Shown here: positions 45,401 to 58,429 of the stretch, one piece after another | Numbering within the stretch: position 1 is the first letter of the stretch | Layout of the letters: each line of letters begins with the position of its first letter | Origin: Balanoglossus misakiensis | Taxonomy: Eukaryota > Hemichordata | DNA: 64,000 nucleotides | Reading direction: 5' to 3' | Assembly (NCBI GenBank): GCA_040954595.2 | Contig: CM082598.2 | Coordinates: forward strand, 7,812,001-7,876,000 | Notes under the pieces: generated by a model | What the model was told of the DNA's origin: nothing | The model's input: only the letters and a program-made list of their open reading frames with translations | The model's database searches: none | Translations under genes and position numbers: made by a program

Positions 45401-48400
45401 ACTTGAAATCCCCATATGCATTTAATACCCATGTCAAAGTGTAATGTTTGCATCACTATCTACCCAGATGCGTCATCAACCTTGCTTCGCCATTTACCCT
45501 GATGCAAAGAATCAGATTCAATGTCATCGCTGCATTAGCAATGTCATAGGTACAGTGCTTTTGGACACATATTAACCCAGGGATTTATCATCAACTTGAA
45601 ATCCCCATATGCATTTAATACCCATGTCAAAGTGAAGTGTTTGCATATCTACCCTGATGCATCATCAACCTTGCTTCGCCATTTACCCTGATGCAAAGAA
45701 TCAGATTCAATGTCATCGTTGCATTAGCAATGTCATAGGTACAGTGCTTTTGGACACGTATTAACCCACAGATTTTTCAACAACTTGAAATCCCCATATG
45801 CATTTAATACCCATGTCAAAGTGTAGTGTTTGCATCACTATCTACCCAGATGCGTCATCAACCTTGCTTCGCCATTTACCCTGATGCAAAGAATCAGATT
45901 CAATGTCATCGTTGCATTAGCAATGTCATAGGTACAGTGCTTTTGGACACGTATTAACCCACAGATTTTTCAACAACTTGAAATCCCCATATGCATTTAA
46001 TACCCATGTCAAAGTGTAGTGTTTGCATCACTATCTACCCAGATGCGTCATCAACCTTGCTTCGCCATTTACCCTGATGCAAAGAATCAGATTCAATGTC
46101 ATCATTGCATTAGCAATGTCAAAGTACAGTGCTTTTGGACACATATTAACCCAGGGATTTATCATGAGTTTGAAATCCCCATATGCATTTAATACCCATG
46201 TCAAAGTGAAGTGTTTGCATCACTATCTACCCTGACGCATCATCAACCTTGCTTCGCCATTTACCCTGATGCAAAGAATCAGATTTAATGTCATCGTTGC
46301 ATTAGCAATGTCAAAGTACAGTGCTTTTGGCCACCTATTAACCTATGGATTTACATTTAACATTAAATACCCATGTGAAAGTGCAGAGTTTGTATCACTA
46401 TCTACCCTGATGCATCATCAACCTTGCTTAGCCATTTACCCTGATGCAAAGAATCAGATTCAATGTCATCGTTGCATTAGCAATGTCAAAGTACAGTGCT
46501 TTTGGACACGTATTAACCCAGGGATTTATCATGAGTTTGAAATCCCCATATGCATTTAATACCCATGTCAAAGTGAAGTGTTTGCATCACTATCTACCCT
46601 GACGCATCATCAACCTTGCTTCGCCATTTACCCTGATGCAAAGAATCAGATTCAATGTCTTCGTTGCATTAGCAATGTCAAAGTACAGTGCTTTTGGACA
46701 CGTATTAACCCACAGATTTTTCAACAACTTGAAATCCCCATATGCATTTAATACCCATGTCAAAGTGTAGTGTTTGCATCACTATCTACCCAGATGCATC
46801 ATCAACCTTGCTTCGCCATTTACCCTGATGCAAAGAATCAGATTCAATGTCATCGTTGCATTAGCAATGTCATAGGTACAGTGCTTTTGGACACATATTA
46901 ACCTAGGGATTTATCATCAACTTGAAATCCCCATATGCATTTAATACCCATGTCAAAGTGAAGTGTTTGCATATCTACCCTGATGCATCATAAAGCTTGC
47001 TTCGCCATTTACCCTGATGCAAAGAATCCGATTCAATGTCATCGTTGCATTAGCAATGTCAAAGTACAGTGCTTTTGGACACATATTAACCCAGGGATTT
47101 ATCATCAACTTGAAATCCCCATATGCATTTAATACCCATGTCAAAGTGAAGTGATTGCATCACTATCTACCCTGATGAATCATAAAGCTTGCTTCGCCAT
47201 TTACCCTGATGCAAAGAATCAGATTCAATGTCATTGTTGCATTAGCAATGTCAAAGTACAGTGCTTTTGGACACGTATTAACCCAGGGATTTATCATGAG
47301 TTTGAAATCCCCATATCCATTTAATACCCATGTCAAAGTGAAGTGTTTGCATCACTATCTACCCAGATGCATCATCAACCTTGCTTCGCCATTTACCCTG
47401 ATGCAAAGAATCCGATTTAATGTCATCGTTGAATTAGCAATGTCAAAGTACAGTGCTTTTGGCCACCTATTAACCTATGGATTTACATTTAACATTAAAT
47501 ACCCATGTGAAAGTGCAGAGTTTGTATCACTATCTACCCTGATGCATCATCAACCTTGCTTAGCCATTTACCCTGATGCAAAGAATCAGATTCAATGTCA
47601 TCGTTGCATTAGCAATGTCAAAGTACAGTGCTTTTGGACACGTATTAACCCAGGGATTTATCATGAGTTTGAAATCCCCATATGCATTTAATACCCATGT
47701 CAATGTGAAGTGTTTGCATCACTATCTACCCTGATGCATAATAAAGCTTGTTTCGCCATTTACCCTGATGCAAAGAATCAGATTCAATGTCATCGTTGCA
47801 TTAGCAATGTCAAAGTACAGTGCTTTTGGACACGTATTAACCCAGGGATTTATCATCAAATTGAAATCCCCATATGCATTTAATACCCATGTCAAAGTGA
47901 AGTGTTTGCATCACTATCTACCCTGATGCATCATAAAGCTTGCTTCGCCATTTACCCTGATGCAAAGAATCAGATTCAATGTCATCGTTGCATTATCAAT
48001 GTCAAAGTACAGTGCTTTTGGCCACGTATTAACCCAGGGATTTATCATCAACTTGAAATCCCCATATGCATTTAATACCCATGTCAAAGTGTAGTGTTTG
48101 CATCACTATCTACCCAGATGCATCATCAACATTGCTTCGCAATTTACCCTGATGCAAAGAATCAGATTCAATGTCATCGTTGCATTAGCAATGTCTTAGG
48201 TACAGTGCTTTTGGACACATATTAACCCAGGGATTTATCATCAACTTGATATCCCCATATGCATTTAATACCCATGTCAAAGTGAAGTGATTGCATCACT
48301 ATCTACCCTGATGAATCATAAAGCTTGCTTCGAGATTTACCCTGATGCAAAGAATCAGATTCAATGTCATTGTTGCATTAGCAATGTCAAAGTACAGTGC

Positions 48401-51400
48401 TTTTGGACACGTATTAACCCAGGGATTTATCATGAGTTTGAAATCCCCATATCCATTTAATACCCATGTCAAAGTGAAGTGTTTGCATCACTATCTACCC
48501 AGATGCATCATCAACCTTGCTTCGCCATTTACCCTGATGCAAAGAATCCGATTTAATGTCATCGTTGAATTAGCAATGTCAAAGTACAGTGCTTTTGGCC
48601 ACCTATTAACCTATGGATTTACATTTAACATTAAATACCCATGTGAAAGTGCAGAGTTTGTATCACTATCTACCCTGATGCATCATCAACCTTGCTTAGC
48701 CATTTACCCTGATGCAAAGAATCAGATTCAATGTCATCGTTGCATTAGCAATGTCAAAGTACAGTGCTTTTGGACACGTATTAACCCAGGGATTTATCAT
48801 GAGTTTGAAATCCCCATATGCATTTAATACCCATGTCAATGTGAAGTGTTTGCATCACTATCTACCCTGATGCATAATAAAGCTTGTTTCGCCATTTACC
48901 CTGATGCAAAGAATCAGATTCAATGTCATCGTTGCATTAGCAATGTCAAAGTACAGTGCTTTTGGACACGTATTAACCCAGGGATTTATCATCAAATTGA
49001 AATCCCCATATGCATTTAATACCCATGTCAAAGTGAAGTGTTTGCATCACTATCTACCCTGATGCATCATAAAGCTTGCTTCGCCATTTACCCTGATGCA
49101 AAGAATCAGATTCAATGTCATCGTTGCATTATCAATGTCAAAGTACAGTGCTTTTGGCCACGTATTAACCCAGGGATTTATCATCAACTTGAAATCCCCA
49201 TATGCATTTAATACCCATGTCAAAGTGTAGTGTTTGCATCACTATCTACCCAGATGCATCATCAACATTGCTTCGCAATTTACCCTGATGCAAAGAATCA
49301 GATTCAATGTCATCGTTGCATTAGCAATGTCTTAGGTACAGTGCTTTTGGACACATATTAACCCAGGGATTTATCATCAACTTGATATCCCCATATGCAT
49401 TTAATACCCATGTCAAAGTGAAGTGTTTGCATATCTACCCTGATGCATCATAAAGCTTGTTTCGCCATTTACCCTGATGCAAAGAATCCGATTCAATGTC
49501 ATCGTTGCATTAGCAATGTCAAAGTACAGTACTTTTGGACACGTATTAACCCAGGGATTTATCATGAGTTTGAAATCCCCATATGCATTTAATACCCATG
49601 TCAAAGTGTAGTGTTTGCATCACTATCTACCCAGATGCATCATCAACATTGCTTCGCCATTTACCCTGATGCAAAGAATCAGATTCAATGTCATCGTTGC
49701 ATTAGCAATGTCATAGGTACAGTGCTTTTGGACACATATTAACCCAGGGATTTATCATCAACTTGAAATCCCCATATGCATTTAATACCCATGTCAAAGT
49801 GAATTGTTTGCATCACTATCTACCCTGATGCATCATCAACCTTGCTTCGCCATTTACCCTAATGCAAAGAATCAGATTCAATGTCATCGTTGCATTAGCA
49901 ATGTCAAAGTACAGTGCTTTTGGACACGAATTAACCCACAGATTTTTCAACAACTTGAAGTCCCCATATGCATTTAATACCCATGTCAAAGTGAAGTGTT
50001 TGCATCACTATCTACCCAGATGCGTCATCAACCTTGCTTCGCCATTTACCCTGATGCAAAGAATCAGATTCAATGTCATCGTTGCATTAGCAATGTCTAG
50101 GTACAATGCTTTTGGACACATATTAACCCAGGGATTTATCATCAACTTGAAATCCCCATATGCATTTAATACCCATGTCAAAGTGAAGTGTTTGCATATC
50201 TACCCTGATGCATCATAAAGCTTGCTTCGCCATTTACCCTGATGCAAAGAATCAGATTCAATGTCATCGTTGCATTAGCAATGTCAAAGTACAGTGCTTT
50301 TGGACACGTATTAACCCAGGGATTTATCATGAGTTTGAAATCCCCATATGCATTTAATACCCATGTCAAAGTGAAGTGTTTGCATCACTATCTACCCAGA
50401 TGCATCATCAACCTTGCTTCGCCATTTACCCTGATGCAAAGAATCAGATTCAATGTCATCGTTGCATTAGCAATGTCAAAGTACAGTGCTTTTGGACACG
50501 TAATAACCCAGGGATTTATCATGAGTTTGAAATCCCCATATGCATTTAATACCCATGTCAAAGTGAAGTGTTTGCATCACTATCTACCCTGATGCATCAT
50601 CAACCTTGCTTCGCCATTTACCCTGATGCAAAGAATCAGATTCAATGTCATCGTTGCATTAGCAATGTCAAAGTACAGTGCTTTTGGCCACGTATTAACC
50701 CAGGGATTTATCATCAACTTGAAATCCCCATATGCATTTAATACCCATGTGAAAGTGAAGTGCTTGCATCACTATCTACCCAGATGCGTCATCAACCTTG
50801 CTTCGCCATTTACCCTGATGCAAAGAATCAGATTCAATGTCATCGTTGCATTAGCAATGTAAGGGTACAGTGCTATTGGACACATATTAACCCAGGGATT
50901 TATCATCAACTTGAAATCCCCATATGCATTTAATACCCATGTCAAAGTGAAATGTTTGCATATCTACCCTGATGCATCATAAAGCTTGCTTCGCCATTTT
51001 CCCTGATGCAATGAATCAGATTTAATGTCATCGTTGCATTATCAATGTCAAAGTACAGTGCTTTTGAACACGTATTAACCCAGGGATTTATCATCAAATT
51101 GAAATCCCCATATGCATTTAATACCCATGTCAAAGTGAAGTGATTGCATCACTATCTACCCTGATGAATCATAAAGCTTGCTTCGCCATTTACCCTAATG
51201 CAAAGAATCAGATTTAATGTCATCGTTGCATTAGCAATGTCAAAGTACAGTGCTTTTGGACACATATTAACCCAGGGATTTATCATGAGTTTGAAATCCC
51301 CATATGCATTTAATACCCATGTCAAAGTGAAGTGTTTGCATATCTACCCTGATGCATCATTAAGCGTAATTCGCCATTTACCCTGATGCAAAGAATCAGA

Positions 51401-54400
51401 TTCAATGTCATCGTTGCATTAGCAATGTCAAAGTACAGTGCTTTTGGACACGTATTAACCCAGGGATTTATCATGAGTTTGAAATCCCCATATGCATTTA
51501 ATACCCATGTCAAAGTGAAGTGTTTGCATCACTATCTACCCTGATGCGTCATCAACCTTGCTTCGCCATTTACCCTGATGCAAAGAATCAGATTCAATGT
51601 CATCGTTGCATTAGCAATGTCAAAGTACAGTTCTTTTGGACACGAATTAACCCACATATTTTTCAACAACTTGAAGTCCCCATATGCATTTAATACCTAT
51701 GTCAAAGTGAAGTGTTTGCATCACTATCTACCCAGATGCATCATCAACCTTGCTTCGCCATTTACCCTGATGCAAAGAATCAGATTCAATGTCATCGCTG
51801 CATTAGCAATGTCATAGGTACAGTGCTTTTGGACACATATTAACCCAGGGATTTATCATCAACTTGAAATCCCCATATGCATTTAATACCCATGTCAAAG
51901 TGAAGTGTTTGCATATCTACCCTGATGCATCATCAACCTTGCTTCGCCATTTACCCTGATGCAAAGAATCAGATTCAATGTCATCGTTGCATTAGCAATG
52001 TCATAGGTACAGTGCTTTTTGACACGTATTAACCCACAGATTTTTCAACAACTTGAAATCCCCATATGCATTTAATACCCATGTCAAAGTGTAGTGTTTG
52101 CATCACTATCTACCCAGATGCGTCATCAACCTTGCTTCGCCATTTACCCTGATGCAAAGAATCAGATTCAATGTCATCGTTGCATTAGCAATGTCATAGG
52201 TACAGTGCTTTTGGACACGTATTAACCCACAGATTTTTCAACAACTTGAAATCCCCATATGCATTTAATACCCATGTCAAAGTGTAGTGTTTGCATCACT
52301 ATCTACCCAGATGCGTCATCAACCTTGCTTCGCCATTTACCCTGATGCAAAGAATCAGATTCAATGTCATCATTGCATTAGCAATGTCAAAGTACAGTGC
52401 TTTTGGACACATATTAACCCAGGGATTTATCATCAACTTGAAATCCCCATATGCATTTAATACCCATGTCAAAGTGAAGTGATTGCATCACTATCTACCC
52501 TGATGAATCATAAAGCTTGCTTCGCCATTTACCCTGATGCAAAGAATCAGATTCAATGTCATTGTTGCATTAGCAATGTCAAAGTACAGTGCTTTTGGAC
52601 ACGTATTAACCCAGGGATTTATCATGAGTTTGAAATCCCCATATCCATTTAATACCCATGTCAAAGTGAAGTGTTTGCATCACTATCTGCCCAGATGCAT
52701 CATCAACCTTGCTTCGCCATTTACCCTGATGCAAAGAATCAGATTTAATGTCATCGTTGCATTAGCAATGTCAAAGTACAGTGCTTTTGGCCACCTATTA
52801 ACCTATGGATTTACATTTAACATTAAATACCCATGTGAAAGTGCAGAGTTTGTATCACTATCTACCCTGATGCATCATCAACCTTGCTTAGCCATTTACC
52901 CTGATGCAAAGAATCAGATTCAATGTCATCGTTGCATTAGCAATGTCAAAGTACAGTGCTTTTGGACACGTATTAACCCAGGGATTTATCATGAGTTTGA
53001 AATCCCCATATGCATTTAATACCCATGTCAAAGTGAAGTGTTTGCATCACTATCTACCCTGACGCATCATCAACCTTGCTTCGCCATTTACCCTGATGCA
53101 AAGAATCAGATTCAATGTCTTCGTTGCATTAGCAATGTCAAAGTACAGTGCTTTTGGACACGTATTAACCCACAGATTTTTCAACAACTTGAAATCCCCA
53201 TATGCATTTAATACCCATGTCAAAGTGTAGTGTTTGCATCACTATCTACCCAGATGCATCATCAACCTTGCTTCGCCATTTACCCTGATGCAAAGAATCA
53301 GATTCAATGTCATCGTTGCATTAGCAATGTCATAGGTACAGTGCTTTTGGACACATATTAACCCAGGGATTTATCATCAACTTGAAATCCCCATATGCAT
53401 TTAATACCCATGTCAAAGTGAAGTGTTTGCATATCTACCCTGATGCATCATAAAGCTTGCTTCGCCATTTACCCTGATGCAAAGAATCCGATTCAATGTC
53501 ATCGTTGCATTAGCAATGTCAAAGTACAGTGCTTTTGGCCACGTATTAACCCAGGGATTTATCATCAACTTGAAATCCCCATATGTATTTAATACCCATG
53601 TCAAAGTGAAGTGTTTGCATCACTATCTACCCTGATGCATCATCAACCTTGCTTCGCCATTTACCCTGATGCAAAGAATCAGATTCAATGTCTTCGTTGC
53701 ATTAGCAATGTCAAAGTACAGTGCTTTTGGACACGTATTAACCCACAGATTTTTCAACAACTTGAAATCCCCATATGCATTTAATACCCATGTCAAAGTG
53801 TAGTGTTTGCATCACTATCTACCCAGATGCATCATCAACCTTGCTTCGCCATTTACCCTGATGCAAAGAATCAGATTCAATGTCATCGTTGCATTAGCAA
53901 TGTCATAGGTACAGTGCTTTTGGACACATATTAGCCCTGGGATTTATCATCAACTTGAAATCCCCATATGCATTTAATACCCATGTCAAAGTGAAGTGTT
54001 TGCATATCTACCCTGATGCATCATAAAGCTTGCTTCGCCATTTACCCTGATGCAAAGAATCCGATTCAATGTCATCGTTGCATTAGCAATGTCAAAGTAC
54101 AGTGCTTTTGGCCATGTATTAACCCAGGGATTTATCATCAACTTGAAATCCCCATATGCATTTAATACCCATGTCAAAGTGAAGTGTTTGCATCACTATC
54201 TACCCTGATGCATCATCAACCTTGCTTCGCCATTTACCCTGATGCAAAGAATCAGATTCAATGTCATCGTTGCATTAGCAATGTCATAGGTACAGTGCTT
54301 TTGGACACATATTAACCCAGGGATTTATCATCAACTTGAAATCCCCCTATGCATTTAATACCTATGTCAAAGTGAAGTGTTTGCATATCTACCCTGATGC

Positions 54401-55927
54401 ATCATAAAGCTTGCTTCGCCATTTACCCTGATGCAAAGAATCAGATTCAATGTCATCGTTGCATTAGCAATGTCATAGGTACAGTGCTTTTGGACACATA
54501 TTAACCCAGGGATTTATCATCAACTTGAAATCCCCATATGCATTTAATACCCATGTCAAAGTGAAGTGTTTGCATCACTATCTACCCAGATGCATCATCA
54601 ACCTTGCTTCGCCATTTACCCTGATGCAAAGAATCAGATTCAATGTCATCGTTGCATTAGCAATGTCAAAGTACAGTGCTTTTGGCCACGTATTAACCTA
54701 TGGATTTACATTTAACATTAAATACCCATGTGAAAGTGCAGAGTTTGCATCACTATCTACCCTGATGCATCATCAACCTTGCTTAGCCATTTACCCTGAT
54801 GCAAAGAATCAGATTCAATGTCATCGTTGCATTAGCAATGTCAAAGTACAGTGCTTTTGGACACGTATTAACCCAGGGATTTAAAGACAACTTTAAATCC
54901 CCCTGTAGGCATTTTATACCCATGTCAAAGTGAAGTGTTTGCATCACTATCTACCCTGATGCATCATCAACCTTGCTTCGCCATTTACCCTGATGCAAAG
55001 AATCAGATTCAATGTCATCGTTGCATTAGCAATATCAAAGTACAGTGCTTTTGGACACGAATTAACCCACAGATTTTTCAACAACTTGAAATCCCCATAT
55101 GCATTTAATACCCATGTCAAAGTGAAGTGTTTGCATATCTACCCTGATGCATCATAAAGCTTACTTCGCCATTTACCCTGATGCAAAGAATCAGATTCAA
55201 TGTCATCGTTGCATTATCAATGTCAAAGTACATTGCTTTTGGCCATGTATTAACCTGGGGATTTAGAGTCAACTTTAAATATCAATGCATATGCATTAAA
55301 TACCCATGTCAAAGTGCAGTGTTTGCATCAACATTGATCCTGATACATCATCAAGCATGCCTCACAAATTGCCCTGATGCAAAGAATTAGATTTGTCGTC
55401 ACTATTTCATTAGCAATGTCAAAGTACAGTGCTTTCCGCCACGTATTAACCCAGGGATTTACAGACAACTTTAAATCCCCCTGTACGCATTTTATACCCA
55501 TGTCAAAGTGCAGAGCTTGCATCACCATCTACCCTGATGCATCAACAAGCTTGCTTCGTTATTTACCCTGATGCAAAGAATCGCATTCAATGTCACCATT
55601 GCATTAGCAATGTCAAGTTAAGGTGCTTTTGGCTACGTATTAACCTAGGGATTTGCAGTCAACTTTAAATACCCCTGTATGCATTTTATACCCATGTTAA
55701 TCTCTCTGCATGAATTTTATACCCAAGTCAAAGTGCAGAGCTTGCATCACCATTGACCCTGATGCATTATCAAGCACGCTTCACCATTTACCCTAATGCA
55801 AAGAATCACATTCAATGTCATCGTTGCATTAGCAATGTCAAAGTACAGTGCTTTCCGCCACGTATTAACCCAGGGATTTACAGACTACTTTAAATCCCCC
55901 TATACACATTTTATACCCATGTCAAAG
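24478..55927. repeat. Giant satellite array, 188-192-bp monomer, about 165 copies
   Basis: One head-to-tail array fills half the window. Landmarks in each monomer are CAGGGATTTATCATCAACTT, GAAATCCCCATATGCATTTA, ACCCATGTCAAAGTGAAGTG, CTACCCTGATGCATCATCAA, CTTCGCCATTTACCCTGATG and GCATTAGCAATGTCAAAGTA. Monomers are 191-192 bp, or 188 bp when TTTGCATCACTATC is shortened to TTTGCATATC. Variant types recur: a CACAGATTTTTCAACAAC type and a shortened ATGGATTTACATTTAACATT type. The left border at 24478 is abrupt; the last monomers (from about 55180) are progressively diverged. Dozens of ORFs (63 codons on minus, up to 178 on plus) arise because 192 is divisible by 3 and 188+192 keeps long frames open; they are not genes. 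Size, period near nucleosome spacing and higher-order duplications fit a pericentromeric or centromeric satellite, which is inference. Confidence 0.97.
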
Positions 55928-55930
55928 TGC

Positions 55931-55975
55931 CAGGGTTCGAACCCATAATCCTTTAACCACTAGACTATGACTATG
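55931..55975 (-). ncRNA. tRNA-like polymerase III promoter fragment (SINE head?)
   Basis: The minus strand reads TAGTCTAGTGGTTAAAGGA, an A-box-like D-arm, and shortly after it GGGTTCGAACCC, a perfect B-box T-arm. They lie about 10 bases apart instead of the roughly 30-40 needed for a tRNA, so the anticodon arm is missing. It abuts the last satellite monomer. It is best read as a deleted tRNA pseudogene or the head of a tRNA-derived SINE. A functional tRNA is excluded. Confidence 0.55.
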
Positions 55976-57170
55976 TGACAGAATGACCTTTCTGTATGGT
56001 GCCTTGTTTAGCTCCTAGTCAGATTTCAAGAAAATGTGGAAAAGTGCAAATTAGTCTCTTTGAATTTCCAACAACTCAGTTTGTCAGCTCCCATATCCTA
56101 GTTCTCTGACCAGTTCCCTTTCTTCTTAGATGTAACAATACTGATCACAAGACATGCAGTTGTACACTTTGCGGGAAACGTTAACAATATATGCAGATAA
56201 GAAAAGACTTACTTGTGGGCAATTTAAACACAACATTTTGAGTAAAGTGGGTAAATAGGATTAAAGTTGCTTTATAATAGCATATCGAAAAGAATCTACT
56301 TCAATTTGTTCATTTCTGAAATTTGAGAATTTGAATATGCATGTTTTATTCGCCATATATGAACACCAATGAAAAGTTATGTTTCCAGCTTAGGTATTGG
56401 TGGATTTGAACCACCTGACATCAGAAGACGCCTCCAGAATACCTCTAATGTGGTTGCATAATTTTCATGTGAATGTTCATAATATAGCGATTGATTAATC
56501 CCTAATTATTTTTTTTGGGGGGGGGGGAGGGGGCTGGAGGGGGCGGAGGTTCAAGTAGTATATCTTGCAGGCCAATTTGAAACAATGTGTCATGTAGTTA
56601 ACCTGAAAGAAATCAATAAAAATAGTTTCTGCTGTTTTTGAAACAAGGTGTCATGTTGTTGAACTGTGACAATGGGCCAGTCAAAATAGCATCTGCAAAT
56701 TATGCACACAATAGAGTGATGGGTTAGTGGGTTAAGTTTACTTTTACCTTAGCATTATATAACACACTATCGTGTACATAATCTCGCAGAGCTCTATTAT
56801 AATTGTTTTAAAATAAAGCAAGATAACTACTTGTATGATTACATATCTTATTTACGCGCCTAAAGGGCAGTTAAAAACCTCAGACCAGTTACAAAAGAGG
56901 AAAAAAAACTGTCCTCTCCTCCTCTCACCCCATGATCTAAGCTAAATTTGGAATTTGGATGGGGTGGGGAGGTTTAGCTAACCTAACATTTTCTGCCTGT
57001 CTGTCGCGTACAATGTGTCGATGCGCGAATACGATCACGGGTACCGTTGCGAGAAATTCCACCGAATAACGATGCTGACGAGTATTATCTATCTGAGAAA
57101 TAATAGCATGTTATTCATAAAATATACACATTAACCAATGAATGAACCAACATGATTATTAGACCCTGGA
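55976..57170. other. Single-copy-like AT-rich sequence, no gene seen
   Basis: No supported ORF and no clear repeats apart from the G-rich tract at 56516-56549 and two similar segments near 56575 and 56636 (GAAACAA.GTGTCATGT.GTT). Confidence 0.4.
56516..56549 (+). other. G-rich tract with G-quadruplex potential
   Basis: An uninterrupted run of more than ten G is followed by AGGGGGCTGGAGGGGGCGGAGG. This gives at least four G-runs of three or more within about 34 bases, preceded by a T-run. Confidence 0.7.
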
Positions 57171-57179
57171 CACTTATTT

Positions 57180-57660
57180 AATGTTATATCATTATTATAC
57201 CTCTGTCATCATCATCAATATTAACACCCTTGTATACTTAATATCACCATAAGCCATCACCGCAATTATTAATCATTATTATACCCTTCCATGATTGTTA
57301 CCTTTATTAAACCCGACACAGTTATCACCATTTATTATACCCTTCTCATTCATATACCCATTATAACCTGTGTACACAAGCCATCATCATATTATTAACC
57401 CATTATTATACCCTTTTATACCAGTCACATTTGTTACCCTATAATCATTCCCTTCATACAAGCAACCTCTGTTACCCCTTTATAACCTGTGTACACTCAA
57501 ATTTTACCATAAGCTATCATCACATTTGTAACCCTTTTATTTAACCATTCATATTTGTTTGCCTTTATTATACCATACACATTTATGAACCTATTATCAT
57601 ACCCTGCACAAAGCCATTGCTGTTAACCTTATTTTAGCATAAGTAATCACTACCAATTAT
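57180..57660. repeat. Degenerate TTATTATACCC-rich low-complexity stretch
   Basis: ATTATTATACC(C) or close variants recur irregularly (about 57190, 57270, 57331, 57402, 57562), interleaved with CATCACCAT, TTGTTACCC and TATAACCTGTGTACAC motifs, the last at two sites (57365, 57491). The spacing is irregular, so it is either an old degenerate minisatellite or simple compositional bias. Confidence 0.45.
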
Positions 57661-57769
57661 TAACCTGATTTATTGGACTATTAAGTTTTATATTATGATC
57701 ACTTCGTTTTGTACTCCTATATAACTCTACCTCATAATTTCGGTCAATAGGTTTATTATGTTGAAACTC

Positions 57770-58300
57770 CACTTCTCAATCCTTCCACTTCTCCATCCTT
57801 TAAGTTGACGCTCCACGGCACCATCCATTCTTCAAAGTTTATATTTTAGCAGGTTGACTATGGTTGACGCTCCGCCCCATCCATCCATCCAAGTTTAATA
57901 TTAGTAGGTTGACTATGGTTGACACTCCGCTCCATCCATCCATCCATCAAATTTTACGTTAGTAGGTTGATTATGGTGTTACCAGTGAGCCCTACAGGAA
58001 GAAAAAGAGAAAAAGAGAAAAAAAAACTCTTCTTCTCCATCCTTCCACTTCTCCATCGTTTAAGTTGACGCTCCATGGGCCCATCCATCCATCAAAGTTT
58101 ATATTTAGTAGGTTGACTATGGTTGACGCTCCGCTCCATCCATCCATCAAAGTTTAATATTAGTAGGTTGACTATGGTTGACGTTCCGCTCCATCCATCC
58201 ATCAAAGTTTATATTAGTAGGTTGACTATGGTTGACACTCCGCTCCACCCATCCATCAAATTTTACGTTAGTAGGTTGATTATGGTGTTACCATTGGGGC
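57770..58300. repeat. ~55-bp minisatellite in two blocks
   Basis: GGTTGACTATGGTTGAC, GCTCC.CTCCATCCATCCAT and CAAAGTTTATATTAGTA form a unit repeated at about 58110, 58165 and 58219 (54-55 bp). An earlier block at 57802-57985 has the same unit order. Each block ends with GGTTGATTATGGTGTTACCA and a purine-rich tract. The block offset is about 260-270 bp, so an array of units was itself duplicated. The ORF at 58123-58530 is a translation of these repeats. Confidence 0.88.
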
Positions 58301-58304
58301 CTAC

Positions 58305-58375
58305 AGGGGAAAAAAAAGAGAAGAGAGAAAAAAGAGAAAGAAAGAAAGAAAGAGAGAAGAAGAAGAGTACCGGTG
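58305..58375 (+). repeat. Polypurine (GA/A) tract
   Basis: A run of GAAAAAAAAGAGAAGAGAG-type sequence with GAAA repeats. A shorter counterpart lies at 57998-58026 after the first minisatellite block. Confidence 0.85.
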
Positions 58376-58429
58376 GGACCTACAGAAGAAAAAAGAATGA
58401 AAGAATTAAATACATGAAATCAATGATAA

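Noticed and set aside
24974-54884. Dozens of ORFs (63 codons minus, 62-178 codons plus) that look like a conserved multigene family
   Set aside because: They recur at the satellite period, overlap on both strands and follow monomer length arithmetic. Variation is equal across codon positions by eye. They are by-products of the tandem array.
24478-55927. CENP-B box in the satellite (CTTCGCCATTTACCCTG)
   Set aside because: It shares the TTCG but lacks the CGGG half and the central A of the consensus.
55931-55975. Functional tRNA gene
   Set aside because: The A and B boxes are only about 10 bp apart, with no anticodon arm or acceptor stem.
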